Below, one piece after another: positions 51,554 to 59,288 of a stretch of DNA of 64,000 bases. A program made the position numbers and the translations under genes. Each line of letters starts with the position of its first letter. The stretch's first letter is position 1. The notes under the pieces are model-generated. The model did no database searches and was not told the DNA's origin. It saw only the letters and a list, made by a program, of their open reading frames with translations. The stretch is taken from positions 992,001 through 1,056,000 of the forward strand of contig NZ_JAPIVG010000001.1 of assembly GCF_026240095.1 (NCBI RefSeq), in the 5' to 3' direction. Origin of the DNA: Pedobacter sandarakinus. Lineage in GTDB: Bacteria; Bacteroidota; Bacteroidia; Sphingobacteriales; Sphingobacteriaceae.

Positions 51554-52114
51554 ATGGCAAAAGCATCAGAAATTAAAACAGGTAACATCCTGCGTGTAAA
51601 CGGCGAGTTGGTTACTGTAGACGAATGGAATCACCGTACACCAGGTAAAGGTGGCGCTTTTTATACAGGCAAGTTTCGTAACATCAAATCGGGAAGAATT
51701 GTAGAAGCCCGTATGAATACAGATGAAGCAGTAGAAATTTGCCGCGTAGAAACCAACGATTACCAGTACCTGTACGAAGATGGCGACTATTTAGTGGTGA
51801 TGGATAATAACACCTATGAACAATATAACGTAGATAAAGCATTATTTGGTTCGGCCATCAAATTCCTAAAAGAAGGCATGAGCGTAATCGTTTCTATGGA
51901 AAGCGAAGAAGCCATTATGGGCCAGTTGCCAAACTTTGCTGAGTTCGAAATTACTTATTCAGAGCCAGCTGTTAAAGGCGATACCTCTACAAATGCTTTG
52001 AAAGCGGCAACTTTAGAGAATGGAGTTGAGGTTAAAGTGCCCATGTTTGTAAACCAAGGCGATAAAATTAAAATAGATACACGTACCGGCGAATATGTTG
52101 AGCGTGTAAAATAA
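51554..52114 (+). CDS. efp: Elongation factor P, copy 2 (Lys tip)
   Basis: A 186-residue EF-P with the canonical tip R-T-P-G-K32-G-G-A-F, matching the lysine class (Lys34 in E. coli). It aligns with copy 1 without gaps; I count 57 differences in 186. The block V-E-T-N-D-Y-Q-Y-L-Y-E-D-G-D-Y and domain III are almost unchanged, while the tip and its flanks differ most. A strong terminator follows. Enzymes that could modify Lys32 are not in the window. Confidence 0.94.
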   Translation: MAKASEIKTGNILRVNGELVTVDEWNHRTPGKGGAFYTGKFRNIKSGRIVEARMNTDEAVEICRVETNDYQYLYEDGDYLVVMDNNTYEQYNVDKALFGSAIKFLKEGMSVIVSMESEEAIMGQLPNFAEFEITYSEPAVKGDTSTNALKAATLENGVEVKVPMFVNQGDKIKIDTRTGEYVERVK

Positions 52115-52136
52115 GCTATTTATATAGTTAAAAAGG

Positions 52137-52167
52137 CCTCTAGAGTTAAACTTTAGAGGTTTTTTTT
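52137..52167 (+). terminator. Terminator of efp copy 2
   Basis: CCTCTA (52137-52142) pairs with TAGAGG (52154-52159), followed by a run of eight T. Confidence 0.85.
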
Positions 52168-52229
52168 GTTTTAAAAGGTATGGCAAAGTAGCAAGCTGAC
52201 TAATTTTTTTGGAAATGAAAGTTTGTAAT

Positions 52230-52338
52230 GCTTCGCTTACTGTAGCCCCGCTATTCGTTGCTGCCAATTGGATTTTTGCGTATTTTTAGCAACTTCGGTA
52301 ACTGTCCAATTGGCATACACTGCTATCGGGTTTATTAA
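52230..52338. repeat. Dispersed intergenic repeat, copy B (inverted)
   Basis: Read on the minus strand it starts TTAATAAACCCGATAGC and ends ATAGCGGGGCTAC followed by AGTAAGCGAAGC, the same ends as copies A and C. The interior has a perfect 10-bp inverted repeat, TGCCAATTGG at 52262-52271 and CCAATTGGCA at 52306-52315. It lies in the 306-bp gap between efp copy 2 and the folate cyclo-ligase gene, which holds no gene. Confidence 0.55.
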
Positions 52339-52420
52339 TCAAGTTCCTGCAGCTATGTTCCATTCCTCAGCAAAAAGCCAAGCTAAAATCTATTGTTTAT
52401 CTTTACAAAAACTTTAAAAA

Positions 52421-52981
52421 ATGCTAAAAGCCGACGCTAGAAAACATGCCTTAAAGCAACGATTGCAGATTAATAATGTGGAATATGCATCGCTAAACAA
52501 TGAACTTCTGCATCAATTTTCGACGTTGGATTTTAATAACATCTATGCTATTCATACCTTTCTACCCATCATCGAGAAAAAAGAACCCAATACTTTTCTG
52601 TTAATAAACTGGCTTCATATCAATTATCCAAATATTAAAATCATCCTGCCAAAAGCCGATTTCAAAACATCGTCGATCACAAACCACGAATATTTTGGCG
52701 TAGAAGCGCTCCAAGAAAGTGGCTATGGTATTCTAGAACCTCAAACCGATCAAATCTATCACGGAGAGGTGAATCTGGTACTAGTGCCACTTTTAGCGTT
52801 TGATAGACGTGGTTACCGCGTAGGTTACGGAAAGGGCTTTTACGATCGATTTCTTGGAAATTTAAATGCTAAAAAAATAGGCTTATCTTTGTTGCAAGCA
52901 ATAGATTCAATAGATGATGTTGACCAGCACGATATTAAACTAAACTGTTGCATTACCCCAACACAAATTATTAAATTTTAA
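52421..52981 (+). CDS. 5-formyltetrahydrofolate cyclo-ligase
   Basis: A 186-residue enzyme that uses ATP to convert 5-formyl-THF to 5,10-methenyl-THF. Motifs: N-terminal K-A-D-A-R-K-H-A-L-K-Q-R, I-Y-A-I-H-T-F-L-P (substrate loop), and the C-terminal signature L-V-P-L-L-A-F-D-R-R-G-Y-R-V-G-Y-G-K-G-F-Y-D. A near-consensus -7 element (TATCTTTA, 52398-52405) lies just upstream. A 52-codon gene follows after 10 bp. Confidence 0.92.
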   Translation: MLKADARKHALKQRLQINNVEYASLNNELLHQFSTLDFNNIYAIHTFLPIIEKKEPNTFLLINWLHINYPNIKIILPKADFKTSSITNHEYFGVEALQESGYGILEPQTDQIYHGEVNLVLVPLLAFDRRGYRVGYGKGFYDRFLGNLNAKKIGLSLLQAIDSIDDVDQHDIKLNCCITPTQIIKF

Positions 52982-52991
52982 TTTTGCAATC

Positions 52992-53150
52992 ATGCCAGAA
53001 GAAATTGTAATCAAAACAGAAAAACAATACGAAGACAATATGATTGCCGTGTTCGAGTTGCAAGAGAAAGAAGAACCAACCGCTGCAGATTTAAAGCAAA
53101 TTGAAATGATGCTTAAAGCCGGCGAGAAATATGAGGCAGAGCATTTATAA
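52992..53150 (+). CDS. Small acidic 52-residue protein (unassigned)
   Basis: ATG 52992 opens a frame of 52 codons ending TAA at 53148-53150, 10 bp after the cyclo-ligase stop. The product is soluble, mostly helical and rich in Glu/Lys (M-P-E-E-I-V-I-K-T-E-K-Q-Y then E-L-Q-E-K-E-E-P-T-A-A-D-L-K-Q). I do not recognise the family. Tight spacing and codon-like composition suggest it is a real gene of the same transcript; the convergent exonuclease gene ends 33 bp on. Confidence 0.55.
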   Translation: MPEEIVIKTEKQYEDNMIAVFELQEKEEPTAADLKQIEMMLKAGEKYEAEHL

Positions 53151-53183
53151 CACCAACCTGTTGTAACCTAGGCACAACGAAAC

Positions 53184-53951
53184 CTAGCTTATCTCTAGCA
53201 AAACAGGGCAGTGGTCAGAATGTATAGCGTCTGGTAAAATACGAACGCTTCTCAAGCGGTTTTCTAACGGTCGGGTAACCAAATGGTAATCAATACGCCA
53301 GCCTAAATTTTTACCCCGGGCACCGGCACGGTAACTCCACCAGGTGTAATGGTGCGGGTCTTTATTAAAATGGCGGAAAGCATCGATAAATCCGTTCTCT
53401 AAAAATAACTGCATCCATTCCCGCTCCTCCGGTAAAAACCCCGATGAATTTGCATTCGATTTCGGGTTATGAATATCCATCGGTGTGTGGCAGATATTGT
53501 AATCTCCGCTAACAATTAAATTCGGAATTTCCTGTCGCAATTGGCCAATGTACTGATCAAAAAAACGCATGAAGGCATACTTTTTTAGCTGCCTTTCATC
53601 GCCGCTAGAACCCGATGGCATGTACAGGCTCATTAAAGAAAAATCACCAAAATCTGCTCTTAATATTCTACCTTCCTGGTCAATCCATGATTCACCACAC
53701 CCATAAACAACGTTATTGGGTTTAATTTTGGTTAATATTGCTACACCACTATATCCTTTCTTCTCTGCCGGGAACCAATAATGGTGGTAGCCTAATTGCT
53801 CAATTAAGGCAATAATCTCAGGGATTTGAACTGGTAATGCTTTTACTTCCTGCAGGCAAACCATATCTGCATTGGTAGCTTGGAGCCAACCAAAAAAATT
53901 CTTAGTGCTTGCCGCACGAATACCATTAACGTTATAAGAGATAATTTTCAT
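53184..53951 (-). CDS. xth: Exodeoxyribonuclease III
   Basis: A 255-residue AP endonuclease/3'-5' exonuclease of the ExoIII/APE1 family used in base excision repair. Motifs: N-terminal I-I-S-Y-N-V-N-G-I-R-A, C-L-Q-E-V-K-A (metal-binding Glu), G-Y-S-G-V-A-I-L, S-G-D-Y-N-I-C-H (catalytic Asp/Asn), Y-T-W-W-S-Y-R and the C-terminal S-D-H-C-P-V (catalytic His). The start overlaps the stop of the cyclophilin gene by one base (TAATG), so translation is coupled. Confidence 0.94.
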   Translation of the reverse strand: MKIISYNVNGIRAASTKNFFGWLQATNADMVCLQEVKALPVQIPEIIALIEQLGYHHYWFPAEKKGYSGVAILTKIKPNNVVYGCGESWIDQEGRILRADFGDFSLMSLYMPSGSSGDERQLKKYAFMRFFDQYIGQLRQEIPNLIVSGDYNICHTPMDIHNPKSNANSSGFLPEEREWMQLFLENGFIDAFRHFNKDPHHYTWWSYRAGARGKNLGWRIDYHLVTRPLENRLRSVRILPDAIHSDHCPVLLEIS

Positions 53952-54670
53952 TACGACTTCATTACCATATTATCTTTCAGCCCACCATTTTTAAGTTGCT
54001 TTTCCAACTTTCTGGCTGCACCTCTTTTTAATACTTTAATTTCCATTTTTACGTCCTCTTTCGGACGGTTGTTTTTATCTGTCGCCAACTCGGCAATTTT
54101 ATCAACCATAGCCAAACCCACTACAATCTCGCCATAAACAGTATAGTTACGGTCTAAATGTGGCGCACCACCTATGGTTTTATACACTTCACGCTGCCAT
54201 ACCGGAATCTTAAAGTTAAGCCGGTTTTGTTCCACACTGTTCAACTGCTCATCAGTAAATATTTTTCCTTGCACCAGGTAAAACTGACTTCCACTCGATG
54301 CCTTTTCAGGGTTATTATCTCTCGCTGCGGCTAAAACCCCTTTTTTATGAAATAGGCTATCTCTAAATTCTGCAGGGATGGTATATTTTGGTCCGCCGTT
54401 TCCCAACAATGAATCGGGCTTCGCCTGCCTCGAATCCGGATCGCCACCCTGTATCATAAATGCTTTAATCACCCGATGAAATAATGTGCCATTGTAATAC
54501 CCTGCTTTGGCCAATTTCAAGAAATTATCTCGGTGTAATGGTGTCTCGTTATAAAGCTTCACAATACAGGTTCCAAATGATGTTTTAATTTCAACATACT
54601 GGTTTTTTGGCTTGGCCGCGAAAACAGTAAGTGCAGAAAAAGTGCATAGAAAAAACAGTAATTTCTTCAT
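53951..54670 (-). CDS. Exported cyclophilin-type peptidyl-prolyl isomerase
   Basis: A 239-residue protein with a signal peptide (cleavage about residue 19, T-V-F-A-A). The cyclophilin domain covers about 25-215, with L-F-H-R-V-I-K-A-F-M-I-Q-G-G-D-P (catalytic Arg and Phe), A-S-S-G-S-Q-F-Y-L-V and Y-T-V-Y-G-E-I-V-V-G. It helps fold periplasmic or outer membrane proteins. It is the first gene of a two-gene unit with xth. The Lys-rich C-terminal 25 residues are an extension beyond the domain. Confidence 0.92.
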   Translation of the reverse strand: MKKLLFFLCTFSALTVFAAKPKNQYVEIKTSFGTCIVKLYNETPLHRDNFLKLAKAGYYNGTLFHRVIKAFMIQGGDPDSRQAKPDSLLGNGGPKYTIPAEFRDSLFHKKGVLAAARDNNPEKASSGSQFYLVQGKIFTDEQLNSVEQNRLNFKIPVWQREVYKTIGGAPHLDRNYTVYGEIVVGLAMVDKIAELATDKNNRPKEDVKMEIKVLKRGAARKLEKQLKNGGLKDNMVMKS

Positions 54671-54753
54671 TGTTGATAGTGTTTCGGGCTAAATTAACTT
54701 AAAAAATGAAATTGAATAAATATTGACTACTTATTCTTTAATTTTTTTTAACC

Positions 54754-54761
54754 TACCTTTG
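54754..54761 (+). promoter_or_regulatory. -7 element of the HYC_CC_PP gene (TACCTTTG)
   Basis: Exact TAnnTTTG match ending 5 nt before the ATG at 54767, suggesting a leaderless mRNA. Confidence 0.55.
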
Positions 54762-54766
54762 TGCTG

Positions 54767-55171
54767 ATGAAGTTCAGACAAAAGATAGCACTTTCTTTGG
54801 CCGCATTCTATGCGGTTAGTGTGATGGGTTTGGCTTTAAGTCTGCACTTCTGTGGTGGTAAACTGGCAAACGTAAAGTTGTTTAGCAACGAAATTGCCTG
54901 CTCGCTGTGTAAAGATATCCCTGCAGAAAAAATTAAGGATGATGGCTGTTGTAAAAACACCCAAGTAACCGTAAAGGTTAAAGATAGCCACCAAACCGCA
55001 GCAAAAACAGAGATGCCAAAGTTATTTGCTATTCAGCTTTTTGTACATCCTCCTGTTTCCGCTTTTTTTGGCGATACCAGCTTAGCTTTTCCAAGTCAAA
55101 TTCCCAATAAAGCACCCCCGCAATATATAAAGGTTGCCCTCCACGTTTTCAACTGTATTTTTCGGAATTAG
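54767..55171 (+). CDS. HYC_CC_PP family protein
   Basis: A 134-residue protein named for three conserved blocks, all present: L-H-F-C-G-G (H-x-C, residues 27-29), D-G-C-C-K and P-P-Q-Y near the C-terminus. An N-terminal hydrophobic helix (about 8-26) exports or anchors it; another C-pair (A-C-S-L-C) lies near residue 46. These proteins occur in Bacteroidota next to HMA-domain metal genes and probably bind metal through Cys and His; the role is unproven. ATG 54767 is preferred over GTG 54761, which would overlap the -7 element. Confidence 0.85.
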   Translation: MKFRQKIALSLAAFYAVSVMGLALSLHFCGGKLANVKLFSNEIACSLCKDIPAEKIKDDGCCKNTQVTVKVKDSHQTAAKTEMPKLFAIQLFVHPPVSAFFGDTSLAFPSQIPNKAPPQYIKVALHVFNCIFRN

Positions 55172-55258
55172 GATTAATTATCGGCTTTGTTCGCGTTCTC
55201 TTGCGTGTAACAGAAGCTTGATAGTACATTTTTTCTTACACTCTAATTCAAAAAAATA

Positions 55259-55795
55259 ATGAAAACCATTAATATATTCAGCATTATCATGCTTTTATTT
55301 GCCGTTCAGGTATCTGCGCAACAAATCTCAACTGCAGATTTACAGGTAACAGGTTTAACCTGCTCCATGTGTTCAAACGCAACTCAAAAATCACTAGAAA
55401 CCCTTGGCTTTATCAATAAAGTTAAACCAGATTTAAATAAAAATTTATTTGTACTAACTTTTAAAAAAGGAGCCGACATTAATATAGATCTGATCCGTAA
55501 AAAGGTACAGGATGCTGGTTTTTCGGTAGGAGGACTTACCGCCGATTTCACGTTTAATCAGGTGAAGATCGATGATAAAGGGCAGGCCATTGTAGATGGA
55601 AAAGTATATCGGTTCGTAAACGCAAAAAACAAAACGTTAACAGGAACGGTAAAGGCAGCTGTGGTAGATAAGAACTTTGTATCTGGGGCTGTATTTAAAA
55701 AGCAAGCCGGGTCTATTAATTCTGATGCCTATGCCAGCGGTACAGCAATGGTAAATGGCAAAAAAATGCGTGTTTACCATCTAGTGCTTTCTTAA
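55259..55795 (+). CDS. Exported heavy-metal-associated (HMA) domain protein
   Basis: A 178-residue protein with a signal peptide (cleavage after V-S-A-Q, about residue 21). An HMA-like domain follows (about 24-92) with the metal motif G-L-T-C35-S-M-C38. The C-terminal half is a beta-rich domain of unknown type (I-V-D-G-K-V-Y-R-F ... A-S-G-T-A-M-V-N-G-K-K). It is probably a periplasmic soft-metal (copper-like) chaperone. It is first in a tightly packed unit with the barrel protein (1 bp on), DUF3347 and the AraC-type regulator. Confidence 0.85.
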   Translation: MKTINIFSIIMLLFAVQVSAQQISTADLQVTGLTCSMCSNATQKSLETLGFINKVKPDLNKNLFVLTFKKGADINIDLIRKKVQDAGFSVGGLTADFTFNQVKIDDKGQAIVDGKVYRFVNAKNKTLTGTVKAAVVDKNFVSGAVFKKQAGSINSDAYASGTAMVNGKKMRVYHLVLS

Positions 55796-55796
55796 G

Positions 55797-56609
55797 ATGA
55801 AACGGTTTCTAATACTAATGCTGGTTCTAGCCAGTATTTTTGGCCGTGTTTATGGACAAGAGCTTTACGTTTTTACCGAGCCTGCAAGTAATATGCCGAC
55901 CAAGTCTATCGGGGTGCGCATTACCAATGAGGGTATGTTCAACAACCCGGGTTTTGTAAGTAGAACCATTCCCGAGGTAATGTTCGGGTTTAATAAAAAC
56001 TTAATGATGCATGCGCAGGCATTTCTCTCTGATATGGATGGAACTTACCGTTTGGAAGGCGGTAGCCTATATGCTAAATACCGGTTTCTTTCTATTGATG
56101 ATGCGCAAAGTCATTTCAGGGCTGCTGCATTTGGAAGGCTCAGCACAAGTAAGCGATCTACCTTTTTCAGGGATATTAATCTCGAAGGGGATAATAGTGG
56201 CATTCAGGGTGGTTTGGTTTTTACCCAGCTCTTGCACAAGTTGGCACTTTCAGCAACGTTAAGCTATGCACATGCATTTAAGGATTTAGATAAACAAATT
56301 ATCGGTGCACCGCAGCCAAACAACATGCTATCTTATAGCCTTTCTTCTGGTTACCTGGTTTTACCAGTGGTTTATAAAAATTATACCGACCCTAATTTTA
56401 ACCTGTATTTTGAAATGCTAGGCAAGACCGATCCAGGAACTGGTCAGAGTTATCTAGATTTAGCCCCGGCAGTGCAAGTCATCTTAAATAGCACCACACG
56501 CATTGATTTGGGTTACCGTTTTCAGGCATTTGGCAATATGGCCAATCGGTACACCAAAAACATGTACCTGTTAAGGGCAGAATTTAACTTTTTTAATGTT
56601 TTAAAATAA
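55797..56609 (+). CDS. Outer membrane beta-barrel protein of the metal operon
   Basis: A 270-residue protein with a signal peptide (cleavage after V-Y-G-Q, about residue 21). The mature sequence alternates amphipathic strands with turns (for example V-M-F-G-F-N-K-N-L-M-M-H-A-Q-A-F, Y-A-K-Y-R-F-L-S-I-D-D, L-R-A-E-F-N-F-F at the C-terminus), as in transporter-type OmpA/OmpW-size barrels of about 10-12 strands. It starts 1 bp after the HMA gene stop and 8 bp before DUF3347. Its place suggests passage or sensing of metal at the outer membrane; this is inference. Confidence 0.7.
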   Translation: MKRFLILMLVLASIFGRVYGQELYVFTEPASNMPTKSIGVRITNEGMFNNPGFVSRTIPEVMFGFNKNLMMHAQAFLSDMDGTYRLEGGSLYAKYRFLSIDDAQSHFRAAAFGRLSTSKRSTFFRDINLEGDNSGIQGGLVFTQLLHKLALSATLSYAHAFKDLDKQIIGAPQPNNMLSYSLSSGYLVLPVVYKNYTDPNFNLYFEMLGKTDPGTGQSYLDLAPAVQVILNSTTRIDLGYRFQAFGNMANRYTKNMYLLRAEFNFFNVLK

Positions 56610-56617
56610 TAAATAAA

Positions 56618-57118
56618 ATGAAAAGAACACTATTGATGATGGTTTTAACCATTATAACCACAAACATTACCTTCGCTCAAAACAACACCAATAAGGCGTT
56701 TAATCAACTATTAGGCACTTATTATGATGTAAAAAATGCTTTAGCAGCAGATGATGCAGTTGCTGCCAAGGCGAAAGTAAAAACACTTTCGGCTAAAGTT
56801 GATGCCGTTCCGCATAAAAGTTTACCTGAAAACCAACACGCATTGTGGATGGAGCAGGCAAAAATAATGAAGGCAAAAGCAACTGAATTGGCTGCCGGGA
56901 AAGATCTAAAAGCACAGCGAAAATCTTTCGAGGGTATTTCTTATGCTATGATTAAAACCGTCAAAAACATCAAGTTTAACAACGCAACAGTTTACATACA
57001 GCATTGCCCTATGGCTAAGGCAAGTTGGCTAAATGAAAAGGAAGCAATTGAAAACCCATATTATGGAAGTATGATGTTCGATTGTGGGGATGTTTCGGAA
57101 ACAATAACTTCGAAATAA
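56618..57118 (+). CDS. DUF3347 exported protein
   Basis: A 166-residue protein with a signal peptide (cleavage after T-F-A-Q, about residue 21). A helical DUF3347 domain follows, with the diagnostic C-terminal motif V-Y-I-Q-H-C-P-M-A-K-A-S-W-L, then E-N-P-Y-Y-G and M-F-D-C-G. The His/Cys/Met cluster suits copper binding, and DUF3347 domains are often fused to or beside CusB-like adaptors. Its last base overlaps the first base of the next gene (TAATG). Confidence 0.85.
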   Translation: MKRTLLMMVLTIITTNITFAQNNTNKAFNQLLGTYYDVKNALAADDAVAAKAKVKTLSAKVDAVPHKSLPENQHALWMEQAKIMKAKATELAAGKDLKAQRKSFEGISYAMIKTVKNIKFNNATVYIQHCPMAKASWLNEKEAIENPYYGSMMFDCGDVSETITSK

Positions 57119-57678
57119 TGGAACTGCATATCAAAAATATGGTATGCAACCGCTGCAAAATGGTGGTTAAGGCCGAGCTCGAGAGGCTTGGCTTTAACCC
57201 TGTTTTAGTGGAACTAGGAGTAGTGTCGTTAAGTGAAGATTTATCTTTCCAAGAAAAGCGGCAAATAGCTGAGCAACTTAAATCATTTGGATTTGAACTT
57301 CTGGAAGATCGGAAAACGCAAATAGCAGAACAGGTTAAGACAACGATTATCAATTTAGTTCATTATTCCACCGGACAATTAAACGTTAATCTTTCAACAT
57401 ACCTCAGCCAACAGCTGCATATCGAATATCCCCAACTTAGTGCTGTGTTTTCTGATCTAGAAGGACAAACTATTGAGAAATATTTCATCGCTCAGAAAAT
57501 AGAAAAGACCAAAGAAATGCTTACATATGGGGAATTAACGTTAAGCGAAATAGCATATCAGCTTCATTATAGTAGTGTGGCGCACCTCTCTGCTCAATTT
57601 AAAAAGATTACGGGTTTTACACCTTCGGCATATAAAATGCAGGCGATAGAAAAGCGTAAAACCTTGGATGAAATCTAA
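57118..57678 (+). CDS. AraC-type regulator with an HMA-like N-terminus
   Basis: A 186-residue protein starting at ATG 57118, which overlaps the DUF3347 stop. Residues 1-65 resemble an HMA domain with the metal motif M-V-C10-N-R-C13-K and a beta-alpha-beta pattern. Residues about 95-180 form an AraC HTH (A-Q-K-I-E-K-T-K-E-M-L, L-S-E-I-A-Y-Q-L-H-Y-S-S-V-A-H-L-S-A-Q-F-K-K-I-T-G-F-T-P-S). The simplest model is a cytoplasmic metal sensor that controls its own operon. It lacks the usual AraC cupin. Confidence 0.85.
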   Translation: MELHIKNMVCNRCKMVVKAELERLGFNPVLVELGVVSLSEDLSFQEKRQIAEQLKSFGFELLEDRKTQIAEQVKTTIINLVHYSTGQLNVNLSTYLSQQLHIEYPQLSAVFSDLEGQTIEKYFIAQKIEKTKEMLTYGELTLSEIAYQLHYSSVAHLSAQFKKITGFTPSAYKMQAIEKRKTLDEI

Positions 57679-57749
57679 GCGAGTAGCTCAGCAATAGCTA
57701 TCTAGAGGTTTCTTACCATACATCAATACAATGCCTTTCTAGATAATTG

Positions 57750-57786
57750 TACTTTTGAATTAAATAGACCAATGCTTTAGCTAAAG
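57750..57786 (+). promoter_or_regulatory. Promoter and palindrome of the YceI gene
   Basis: A -7 element TACTTTTG lies at 57750-57757. A 12-bp palindrome CTTTAGCTAAAG at 57775-57786 follows 17 bp later, over the predicted start of the transcript. The rest of the gap to the ATG (57834) is an AT-rich leader. Confidence 0.45.
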
Positions 57787-57833
57787 TGTGGTTACATTCT
57801 AATGTTTGTTTTATTCTTAAAATTTATAATATC

Positions 57834-58415
57834 ATGAAAAAATTATTCCTATTTCTAGTTGTTTCTTCAATTAGTATTGCATCGTTTGCACAAACCAGCT
57901 GGAAGATAGATCCAATGCATTCCTTTGTTAACTTTTCGGTAAAGCACATGGGTATTTCTTTTGTAGATGGCTCTTTCAAAAAGTTTGATGGAACGATTAC
58001 CGCAAGCAAACCAGATTTAACTGATGCCAAAATTAATTTTATGGTTGATGTAAACAGCATTACAACTGGCGTGGATATGAGAGATAACCACCTAAAAACC
58101 GATGACTTCTTTAACGCAAATTCATATCCTACAATGAAATTTGAAAGCACCTCTTTCAAAAAAGTAGCAGGAAAAGCCAATAACAACTATGTACTAACAG
58201 GAAAGCTTACCATTAGGGATGTAACGAAGGAAGTAAAATTCGACGTAGTTTATGGGGGCACAGCTAAAGACCAACAAGGAAATACAAAAGCAGGTTTTGG
58301 CGCAACTACCACCATTAATCGTTTAGATTATAACATTAAGTACGATCCAACTGGTGCGGGTGTGGCTAAAGATGTTACCATTAAATTAAACCTTGAATTT
58401 GTACAATCTAAATAA
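57834..58415 (+). CDS. YceI family periplasmic lipid-binding protein
   Basis: A 193-residue protein, start ATG 57834 (M-K-K-L-F-L-F-L), signal peptide cleaved after S-F-A-Q (about residue 20). The YceI lipocalin-like barrel follows: W-K-I-D-P-M-H-S-F-V-N-F-S-V-K-H, V-D-V-N-S-I-T-T, R-D-N-H-L-K-T-D-D-F-F, Y-P-T-M-K-F-E-S, L-T-I-R-D-V-T-K-E-V. The family binds isoprenoid or other amphiphiles. The YgiD-like dioxygenase gene follows after 20 bp. Confidence 0.93.
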   Translation: MKKLFLFLVVSSISIASFAQTSWKIDPMHSFVNFSVKHMGISFVDGSFKKFDGTITASKPDLTDAKINFMVDVNSITTGVDMRDNHLKTDDFFNANSYPTMKFESTSFKKVAGKANNNYVLTGKLTIRDVTKEVKFDVVYGGTAKDQQGNTKAGFGATTTINRLDYNIKYDPTGAGVAKDVTIKLNLEFVQSK

Positions 58416-58435
58416 TTTATAGGGTTAGGCCCAAC

Positions 58436-59260
58436 ATGTCAACATTATTTCAATTTAGAAACTTTACCCAGCATTTGCCGCAAACGGATTTAATGCCTAC
58501 GGTTTTTATTGGGCATGGATCGCCGATGAATGGCATAGAAAATAATGCTTTTAGCCAAAGTTGGGTAGACTTGGCTAAACACATTCCTGTACCGAAAGCC
58601 GTTCTTGTTGTTTCTGCACACTGGTATACACACGGTACTTTTGTTACAGCGATGGATTTTCCAAGCACCATTCACGATTTTGGTGGCTTTCCACAGGCAC
58701 TTTTTGATGTGCAGTACCCGGCACCTGGAGATGCAGTACTTGCGGCAACCATTCCTGCATTGGTGCACAGTACCGATGTAGGTTTAGACCACGATTGGGG
58801 CCTCGATCATGGAACATGGACGATTGTTCGCCACATGTACCCTCATGCTGATATCCCTGTACTGCAGTTGAGCATTGATTATACAAAATCGCCGAAGGCC
58901 CACTATGAACTAGCAAAAGAAATTTATGCCCTGCGCAAAAGGGGCGTTTTGGTTATTGGAAGCGGTAATATGGTGCATAACTTAAGGATGGTAAACTGGG
59001 ATATGATTAACGGAGGCGGTTACGACTGGGCACACGAGATTAATGATCAATTTAAAAACCTAATTCTAAACGGCGACCATAAGCCGCTAATTGATTACCG
59101 AAACCTTGGACCGGCCGCAATGCTGGCTATTCCAACACCAGAGCACTACCTGCCACTAATTTACACTTTAGGGTTGACCACCGAACGAGATGAGGTATCG
59201 TTTTTTAATGATAATGCGGTTGGTGGTTCCTTAACCATGACCTCGGTTTTGGTCGGTTAA
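58436..59260 (+). CDS. ygiD: YgiD-like 4,5-DOPA extradiol dioxygenase family protein
   Basis: A 274-residue soluble protein of the LigB/class III extradiol dioxygenase fold. Metal ligands are visible in F-I-G-H-G-S-P, V-S-A-H-W-Y-T and H-D-W-G-L-D-H-G-T-W, with G-S-G-N-M-V-H-N-L further on. E. coli YgiD acts on DOPA in vitro; the natural substrate is unclear. It is likely co-transcribed with the YceI gene. The start ATG 58436 gives the normal family length. Confidence 0.9.
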   Translation: MSTLFQFRNFTQHLPQTDLMPTVFIGHGSPMNGIENNAFSQSWVDLAKHIPVPKAVLVVSAHWYTHGTFVTAMDFPSTIHDFGGFPQALFDVQYPAPGDAVLAATIPALVHSTDVGLDHDWGLDHGTWTIVRHMYPHADIPVLQLSIDYTKSPKAHYELAKEIYALRKRGVLVIGSGNMVHNLRMVNWDMINGGGYDWAHEINDQFKNLILNGDHKPLIDYRNLGPAAMLAIPTPEHYLPLIYTLGLTTERDEVSFFNDNAVGGSLTMTSVLVG

Positions 59261-59288
59261 CTTGGCCAAAACCTGCAAGCTGATGTTT

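Noticed and set aside
58490..58916. Overlapping minus-strand frames in ygiD
   Set aside because: Cys/His-rich shadows of the metal-ligand-rich dioxygenase sequence; they lack starts with a promoter.
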